Source: Leptospira hartskeerlii
GTDB lineage: Bacteria; Spirochaetota; Leptospiria; Leptospirales; Leptospiraceae
Direction: 5' to 3'
Assembly: GCF_002811475.1 (NCBI RefSeq)
Contig: NZ_NPDL01000004.1
Location: 248,001-312,000 of the forward strand
DNA length: 64,000 nucleotides
Shown: positions 58,807 through 64,000 of the stretch, one piece after another
How positions within the stretch are numbered: position 1 is the first letter of the stretch
Layout: the number at the start of each line of letters is the position of its first letter
Translations under genes and position numbers: made by a program
The notes under the pieces: generated by a model
The model's database searches: none
What the model was told of the DNA's origin: nothing
What the model saw: only the letters and a program-made list of their open reading frames with translations

Positions 58807-59843
58807 TCGTACGTCACCTTTTCCTTAGAATCGAAAGAATCACGTATCCCTTCTCCTATAAAAGAGGAGAGAAGAATGGTTGCCGCTAAAGACAAAGAAG
58901 GAAAAGCGATCAACCACCAAGCTCTTAAGTTATCTCTTCCTTGGCTGATCATTTCTCCCCAAGAAGGATTTGGTGCCGGAATCCCATAACCTAAAAAGTC
59001 CAGTGCGCTCAAAATGGAGATCGAACTGATAAGTGCAAAAGGTAAGAAGGTCACAAGCGGAGTGATCGCATTCGGGAGAATATGATTTTTCATAATACTC
59101 CAAGAGCTAGCGCCTAACGCTTTTGCTGCATCCACATATGTAAGAGCTTTGGATCTGTAAAATTCGCCTCTCATGTACATGCTAATTCCGATCCAGCTCA
59201 GCGCGGAGTAAGTGATCCCTAAAACGATAAATCCTCGTCCGAAAAAGGAACCCATGATCAGTATTAAATATAAGAAAGGGATTGCGGATAGAATTTCGAT
59301 AATCCTTTGCAGTATGATATCCGTTCTTCTTCCGTAATAACCTTGGATCCCGCCTACGATCGTCCCAAAGATAAATTCGATAAACACTAAGATGAGCCCG
59401 AAACTCATTGAATTTCTATAAGCATAAAAGATCCGAGTGAATACATCTCGTCCTCTATCATCGGTTCCCAACCAGTGTTTTAAACTCGGAGAAGAAGGAG
59501 GATTTTCGCCGTCATCGATCGTCTCTAAATTGTCTTCGTTGTATCCGTATGGAATTGGAGGGAATAAGATCCAGTTATCATCATCTTCTTTGAAATCTTC
59601 TCGTAACTTTAATTTTTTATAATTTATAGGAGAATATTCGGATCCGCCGAAGTCCTTGTCAGTATAGCGGAAGAAGATAGGGAATTTCCATGAATCATCA
59701 TAACAAACGATCCAAGGCTGGTTATTTGCAAGTATTGGCGCAAATAAAGAAATGATATAAGAGGTTCCTAAAATCCAAAGAGAGATCCAAGCTTTTGTAT
59801 TGGATCTGAATTTTTCGAATCTTCTTTTAGCTAAAGAATTCAT
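58803..59843 (-). CDS. yejE: Peptide ABC transporter permease, YejE/OppC type
   Basis: A 346-residue permease. After one N-terminal helix comes a long outside loop (about 40-125) with [23 protein letters not shown] and [12 protein letters not shown]. These are the marks of the YejE branch and set it apart from ordinary OppC/DppC. Then come [11 protein letters not shown] and five membrane helices with the permease loop [23 protein letters not shown], which contacts the ATPase. YejE-type systems import oligopeptides and peptide antibiotics such as microcin C. Confidence 0.85.
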   Translation of the reverse strand: MNSLAKRRFEKFRSNTKAWISLWILGTSYIISLFAPILANNQPWIVCYDDSWKFPIFFRYTDKDFGGSEYSPINYKKLKLREDFKEDDDNWILFPPIPYGYNEDNLETIDDGENPPSSPSLKHWLGTDDRGRDVFTRIFYAYRNSMSFGLILVFIEFIFGTIVGGIQGYYGRRTDIILQRIIEILSAIPFLYLILIMGSFFGRGFIVLGITYSALSWIGISMYMRGEFYRSKALTYVDAAKALGASSWSIMKNHILPNAITPLVTFLPFALISSISILSALDFLGYGIPAPNPSWGEMISQGRDNLRAWWLIAFPSLSLAATILLSSFIGEGIRDSFDSKEKVTYE

Positions 59844-60853
59844 GCTTCGAAATTGATCCTAGGGTCTATAATAACGTAACAAAGATCTGAGAGAATATTT
59901 CCGATCAGTGAAAGAAAACTTTGGATCAATAGAAGTCCCATCATTAGGTTAGTATCTCTTTCAGTTACGGCTTGAAACCCGAGTAGCCCGATGCCATCAA
60001 TACTGAATACCAGCTCAATGATCAAGGATCCTGCCAAAACTAAACTTAGATTAGAACCGAATCCAGTAGCAATCGGGATCAAACTGTTTCTGAAAGCGTG
60101 TTTATAAATTGCATCTTTAAAAGATAACCCTTTAGAGATTGCGGTCCTAACATACTCTTTAGAGATCTGATCTAATAGAGAATTTTTCATCAAAAGAGTG
60201 AGCATTGCAAAAGATCCGGAAACATAACAAAGTACCGGTAGAAACATATGTTCTGCCCTATCAACGATCTTTTCGAAAAAGTCCAGGTCATCGTAATTGT
60301 CTGAATATTCATGACCTAGAGGAAATATGGAAAACACCTCGCCAGAGGAGAACAAATATAACAATAACATAGAAAGTGCAAATACCGGAATGGAATATGC
60401 TATCAGAATGACAATGCTAGTTCCGCTATCGAATGCTTGTCCGCTCTGAATCGCTTTACGGATTCCTAATGGAATACAGATCAGATAAGAAAGCAAAAAT
60501 CCGGAAAGACCGAATGTAAGAGAAACCGGGATCTTTTCAAAGATGAGTTCGTTTACTGGGCGAGAATGTAATCTGGATTCTCCCAGATCTAAACTTGCAA
60601 CGTCCCAGAGCCAGTATAAGTAAGCAATCGGCAGCGGTTTATCTAAACGTAGTTTTTGCTTTAGGATCTCTATCTCTTCGTTGTTGATCAAAGAAGATCT
60701 GGCTCCATCTTCGTTCCCATATCCTCTTAACTTTGCGATCTCTCTTTCCAGGGGTCCACCCGGAGCTAGGTGGGATAAAATAAATACTAGGAAAGTGATT
60801 CCGAGGATGGTGGGAACGATCAGAAAGATCCTTTTTAAAAAATAATTTCTCAT
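59840..60853 (-). CDS. yejB: Peptide ABC transporter permease, YejB/OppB type
   Basis: A 337-residue permease with six helices. The N-terminal [19 protein letters not shown] and [17 protein letters not shown], and the insertion with [30 protein letters not shown], fit the YejB branch. The ATPase-contact loop is [23 protein letters not shown]. It overlaps the YejE-type gene by four bases. No solute-binding protein (YejA) lies in the operon in this window. Confidence 0.87.
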   Translation of the reverse strand: MRNYFLKRIFLIVPTILGITFLVFILSHLAPGGPLEREIAKLRGYGNEDGARSSLINNEEIEILKQKLRLDKPLPIAYLYWLWDVASLDLGESRLHSRPVNELIFEKIPVSLTFGLSGFLLSYLICIPLGIRKAIQSGQAFDSGTSIVILIAYSIPVFALSMLLLYLFSSGEVFSIFPLGHEYSDNYDDLDFFEKIVDRAEHMFLPVLCYVSGSFAMLTLLMKNSLLDQISKEYVRTAISKGLSFKDAIYKHAFRNSLIPIATGFGSNLSLVLAGSLIIELVFSIDGIGLLGFQAVTERDTNLMMGLLLIQSFLSLIGNILSDLCYVIIDPRINFEA

Positions 60854-60944
60854 TCGGATTAAAGCCCGTTAAAAATCAGGCATCGAACAATATTCCATAC
60901 CGTTTACCAGGGATAAAGGTTTTTTCTCCTGCCGGAATCGGCAA

Positions 60945-62054
60945 TTAACGGAAAGGTTTTAGTTCTAGGTAACCTTTTCCTTTTACGGATTTTCCTTCTA
61001 CTTCTCCGCCGACTTTGACTGCGCCTTCCCAATAAATTAGTCCAGTGCTGGATCTTGCGTCGAACTCCTGCTCCTCAAATTTGGGCGAGATATTCAAGTT
61101 AAATCTTTCGGAAATTAATTTCCATCGTAATTTGTAGGAATTCCCAGTTTGATCGCTTTTCCAGGTCTTATCTTCCGGAACAAATTTCAGATCGTTTTCA
61201 TTTTCTAAAGTTATTACTTTTCCGTCCGGAGAACGATAAGTCCCGAAAGTTTCGACATCTCCTGATCTGTTCTTAAAATTGAAAGCCATGATATCGGAAC
61301 CATCTTCCATTTGGATACAGATCCAATCCCAGGAAATGTCCTTGGAGGAAAGATCGAACGCAGCCTCGGTTCCTTCTGGGCTACTCCATTCATGGTCCAT
61401 CCAACTTGTGCCCGATTTGACATGATATTCTTTTCCTTCCAGATAAAGAGAACCCTTGGTTTCTAAACGAGGAATGCTGTAATAATAGGAGAAAAATTTA
61501 GGGTTCTTTCTGCTCTTAAATGATTTTCCGTTTTTTCCGTGGATAAGAATATTTTTGGATTTAGTGCTTAGTTCCAATTCTAGACCAAAACCTGAATCTG
61601 TTCTTGGAAAAGCGGAGATCCTAAAATCTGCGGGGCCTGTAACTTCCATACGATAATCCCCACTCCATAAGTTGGTCTTGTCTTGGCCTGCGACTCCACC
61701 TAATTCTCTTTCGATGGTTTGGGAGAACTTATGTTTTTCGTCTTCAAGATCCGAGATTGCGAAATGAACAGGATACAATGCAACTTTAGGTCCAAGGTAA
61801 GCTCGGAAGAAGCTCAATTCATATCCTAATTCTTTACCTTCTTCCGTATCCAAGATACCTATGAAATAACACCATTCTACTCTATATCCCTTATGAAAAA
61901 AATGGTCTTGGGGAAATTTAAAACCGTTGGTTTTAGGAGCAGCGAATTGGTTCCCGCTCGAGAGCAAGAACATAGATGAGAAAAGAATGAAAACTAAGGT
62001 CCCGGAAGTTCTTTTGGGTCTTGCGACTCTATTTGTTAAAAATTGGAAGGGCAT
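60945..62054 (-). CDS. AttH/CrtC-type lipocalin-like exported protein
   Basis: A 369-residue protein with a signal-like hydrophobic segment at about 18-38. The mature part has the two-domain lipocalin-like pattern of AttH and CrtC (hydroxyneurosporene synthase type) proteins: PQDHFFHKGYRVEWCYFIGIL at the start, FFRAYLG, YYYSIPRLETKGSL, and SGTSWMDHEWSS in the middle. AttH-like genes often neighbour ABC transporters in other bacteria; here it lies 91 bases upstream of the Yej-type operon on the same strand. It probably binds a lipid or another hydrophobic compound in the envelope; catalysis is not shown. Confidence 0.8.
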   Translation of the reverse strand: MPFQFLTNRVARPKRTSGTLVFILFSSMFLLSSGNQFAAPKTNGFKFPQDHFFHKGYRVEWCYFIGILDTEEGKELGYELSFFRAYLGPKVALYPVHFAISDLEDEKHKFSQTIERELGGVAGQDKTNLWSGDYRMEVTGPADFRISAFPRTDSGFGLELELSTKSKNILIHGKNGKSFKSRKNPKFFSYYYSIPRLETKGSLYLEGKEYHVKSGTSWMDHEWSSPEGTEAAFDLSSKDISWDWICIQMEDGSDIMAFNFKNRSGDVETFGTYRSPDGKVITLENENDLKFVPEDKTWKSDQTGNSYKLRWKLISERFNLNISPKFEEQEFDARSSTGLIYWEGAVKVGGEVEGKSVKGKGYLELKPFR

Positions 62055-62234
62055 ATATCGTCCTTTTTATTCTGTCGGACAAAGTCCTGAGAAATTAGAC
62101 CCGACCATGGTTTCTTTTTCTTTTTAAGTATTCAATCGATTCGTTTTTTTTATTTTTAGATTCGGAGAAGGTCCTAAAATTTGGAAGTCCGTCGGGGTGC
62201 CTTCGGATCTGTTTTTAAATGCGGGATCGATGTT

Positions 62235-63218
62235 ATGGCGAATCCTAAACCAAGAAGCGAGAGACAAAAAGTCAAAAAATTCCTGCAGTACATATTCGCG
62301 AGAATACTGGTAGGTACTCTTTCTATCTTCCCTTATGTTCTTAGGGGAAAGATCCTATTCTATATCATTCGGTTCCTGGCCAAAACGACAGGCGCCACAA
62401 AAAAGAGGATCGAAAGACATATACGAACCGCTTTCCCTCAAAAGTCGGAATCAGAGATACAAGAATACATTCTTCATAACCTCAGAAATCTTTCTCATAT
62501 GGCCAATGAGTTCTGTGAGGAACCTAGAATGAGCAGAAAGTTCATAGATAAATGGGTGACCTTCTTGCCGGATAAAGAAACTCATACTCGCCTATTTGAG
62601 AAAGGGGGGATCTTAGTTTTGGGTCATTTGGGAAACTGGGAAACAATGGGAGTCTCTATCTGTTACACCGCTCCTAAAAATGACCTGTATGTATTTGCGA
62701 AAAGACAATCTAATCCTTGGTCCAACGCATGGATTGAAAGGAATAGAGCCTCTCAAAGAATTAAATTAGTCTACACGGATGAAAGTCCTAGAAAAGCGCT
62801 AACCTTGTTAAAGCAGGGAAAGTTAGTCGCTTTTATCTCGGATCAGGACGCAGGCAAGACCGGGTCCTTCTTTCCTTTTTTAGGAAATATGGCTTCGACT
62901 TTCTTAGGCCCCGCAACATTCTCCAGAATGACGGATGTACCGATCTTATTTTGCAGCAGTTGGTACGATAAGACTGGAAAATTATATTTTCATGTAGAAG
63001 AATTCGAAAGACCTGATCTGGATCCTAGAAAGGACCCGGAACTATGGGAGAGAGAATTTACTTATAAATGGGTAAAACGTTTAGAGGAGGAAGTGTACAA
63101 ACATCCTGCAGATTATTTCTGGCTTCATAGACGTTGGCATACTAAACCTGAAAACAAAGAAGAATTGGATAAGTTCTGGAAAGAATTTCAATCTTCTTCT
63201 AAAAGTTCTAAGGTTTGA
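62235..63218 (+). CDS. LpxL/HtrB-type lipid A late acyltransferase
   Basis: About 327 residues from an ATG at 62235 (MANPKPRS); the frame opens at 62181, but the residues before this ATG do not look like family sequence. One membrane helix near the N-terminus is followed by the acyltransferase core: HLGNWETMG gives the HxxxxE catalytic pair, then RQSNPWSNAWIERNR, LKQGKLVAFISDQDAG and FFPFLGNMASTFLGPATFSR, then DYFWLHRRWHTKP at the end. Such enzymes add secondary acyl chains to lipid A. Leptospiral LPS has unusual lipid A, so the exact chain acceptor is uncertain. Its stop directly abuts that of the convergent sulfatase gene. Confidence 0.88.
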   Translation: MANPKPRSERQKVKKFLQYIFARILVGTLSIFPYVLRGKILFYIIRFLAKTTGATKKRIERHIRTAFPQKSESEIQEYILHNLRNLSHMANEFCEEPRMSRKFIDKWVTFLPDKETHTRLFEKGGILVLGHLGNWETMGVSICYTAPKNDLYVFAKRQSNPWSNAWIERNRASQRIKLVYTDESPRKALTLLKQGKLVAFISDQDAGKTGSFFPFLGNMASTFLGPATFSRMTDVPILFCSSWYDKTGKLYFHVEEFERPDLDPRKDPELWEREFTYKWVKRLEEEVYKHPADYFWLHRRWHTKPENKEELDKFWKEFQSSSKSSKV

Positions 63219-64000
63219 TCAGAACGCTGCGGTTTTTAAAGAATTTCTCGCTGTTTCCAGATCTGCTTGCGATGCTTCGTAAGGCAAACCTTGGGATGTG
63301 AATAATTCCACACAGACTCCGCAGTCTTTTACTACTTCTCTAAAATGGATCTTATTCTCTTCGTTTGCTTCTGCCCAAAGATCTTTTAATTCTTTCGGAT
63401 CTTTAGAAAGATCGAACAGACGTTCTTTGGAAGGATTAGAGTTCAGATTCATTATATAATGATAATTTCCCTTTATATAACTGATCCCGACTTTGTACAA
63501 AGAAATCTCGTTATTATTGGTAATGATGATCCTACGATCTCCGTAAATATCTTTGAGTAAAGATTTACCTTCCAGATTTGCTGAATACCTTTTGATCGCA
63601 GGATTGTTTTCTAGATTTAAAATATCTATGAATGTTGGGATCAGATCAGTATTTGCCACAGGTTTGTCCGTGTTTCTACGGATAGCTTGTAAATTTACCG
63701 ATTCCTTTAAAGAATTCGGGATATATACCAACATAGGAATGGCAACAGTTTCCACGTAGTTGCTATCTATATGTCCTAGGTAATCGTGTTCGAAAAGAGA
63801 TTCTCCATGATCTGAAGTGAAGATCACTACGGTATTCTCTAAGAAACCCTCTTTTTTGAGATAGGCATACACTTCTTCCAAAAGACTGTCCATATGGCGA
63901 ACAGAGTTATCATATTGGTCCGGGACGGAATCTACTGCGAAGAACTTGGATTCTTCAGGCACTATGTATGGGAAATGATTCGTGTTGAAGTGCAAAACTC
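63219..64000 (-). CDS. Sulfatase-family protein (N-terminus cut by window edge)
   Basis: The minus-strand frame is open to the right edge, giving at least 260 residues of the C-terminal part of a sulfatase/alkaline-phosphatase-fold enzyme. Visible are HFNTNHFPY, TSDHGESLFEHDYLGH (metal-binding Asp-His and a His), then VETVAIPMLVYIP and the NTDLIPTFIDILN segment. The nucleophile Ser/Cys/Thr would be outside the window, so sulfatase and phosphoethanolamine-transferase activities cannot be told apart. It is convergent with the acyltransferase gene. Confidence 0.82.
   Translation of the reverse strand, partial: VLHFNTNHFPYIVPEESKFFAVDSVPDQYDNSVRHMDSLLEEVYAYLKKEGFLENTVVIFTSDHGESLFEHDYLGHIDSNYVETVAIPMLVYIPNSLKESVNLQAIRRNTDKPVANTDLIPTFIDILNLENNPAIKRYSANLEGKSLLKDIYGDRRIIITNNNEISLYKVGISYIKGNYHYIMNLNSNPSKERLFDLSKDPKELKDLWAEANEENKIHFREVVKDCGVCVELFTSQGLPYEASQADLETARNSLKTAAF

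Noticed and set aside
58803..60853. Plain Opp/Dpp permease assignment
   Set aside because: The long loop with [10 protein letters not shown] and [12 protein letters not shown] in the second permease points to the YejE branch.

Overview
The window looks like chromosome of a spirochaete of the genus Leptospira. This is an inference from gene content and protein style: moderate GC, many lipoproteins with relaxed lipoboxes, long serine/lysine-rich membrane signalling proteins, SpoIIE-type phosphatases with seven-helix receptors, frequent TTG/GTG starts, and no IS elements, CRISPR arrays or RNA genes that I can see. No species can be named from the sequence alone. Genes are densely packed on both strands, and several convergent pairs abut with no base between their stop codons.

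Region 1-13 kb: a GAF-domain protein cut by the left edge; a sigma-54 activator; an ABC exporter followed by a SET-domain protein; a double-ACT protein; two tandem degenerate HD-GYP paralogues; chorismate synthase (aroC); and a nuoG-nuoI pair separated from the rest of complex I. Region 13-25 kb: a DUF433 protein, an XRE regulator, a large ricin-type lectin lipoprotein, an ECF sigma factor with its FecR-like anti-sigma factor, a membrane protein, and a thioesterase/TetR divergent pair carrying two identical-armed operators. Then come small hypothetical proteins, a DNA-3-methyladenine glycosylase, and a MarR/FabG-like pair with matching palindromes.

Region 25-37.6 kb: a secreted-protein operon (ASH-repeat lipoprotein, subtilase, stand-alone propeptide-like protein). 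An oxidoreductase neighbourhood follows: an alpha/beta hydrolase overlapping a flavin monooxygenase, and divergently a GMC oxidoreductase with a CPBP membrane protein. Next are a beta-barrel-like protein and a succinate-semialdehyde-type dehydrogenase. Region 37.7-47.2 kb is a signalling block, phosphatase-MCP-MCP-phosphatase, built from two pairs of paralogues. Region 47.3-52.8 kb holds ilvC, an exported caspase-like protein, small ORFs and a membrane-anchored MutS relative.

Region 52.8-64 kb concerns the envelope and transport: an LtaS-like sulfatase-fold enzyme, an AsmA-like protein at the end of a Yej/Opp-type ABC transporter operon, an AttH/CrtC-type lipocalin-like protein, an LpxL-type acyltransferase, and a sulfatase cut by the right edge.

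The best candidates for something undescribed are the subtilase with a large insertion and a propeptide-like partner encoded in trans, the mirrored phosphatase/MCP block, the three-part lectin lipoprotein, and the paired operators that suggest simple autoregulated switches. All function calls rest on motif recognition by eye; no searches were run.
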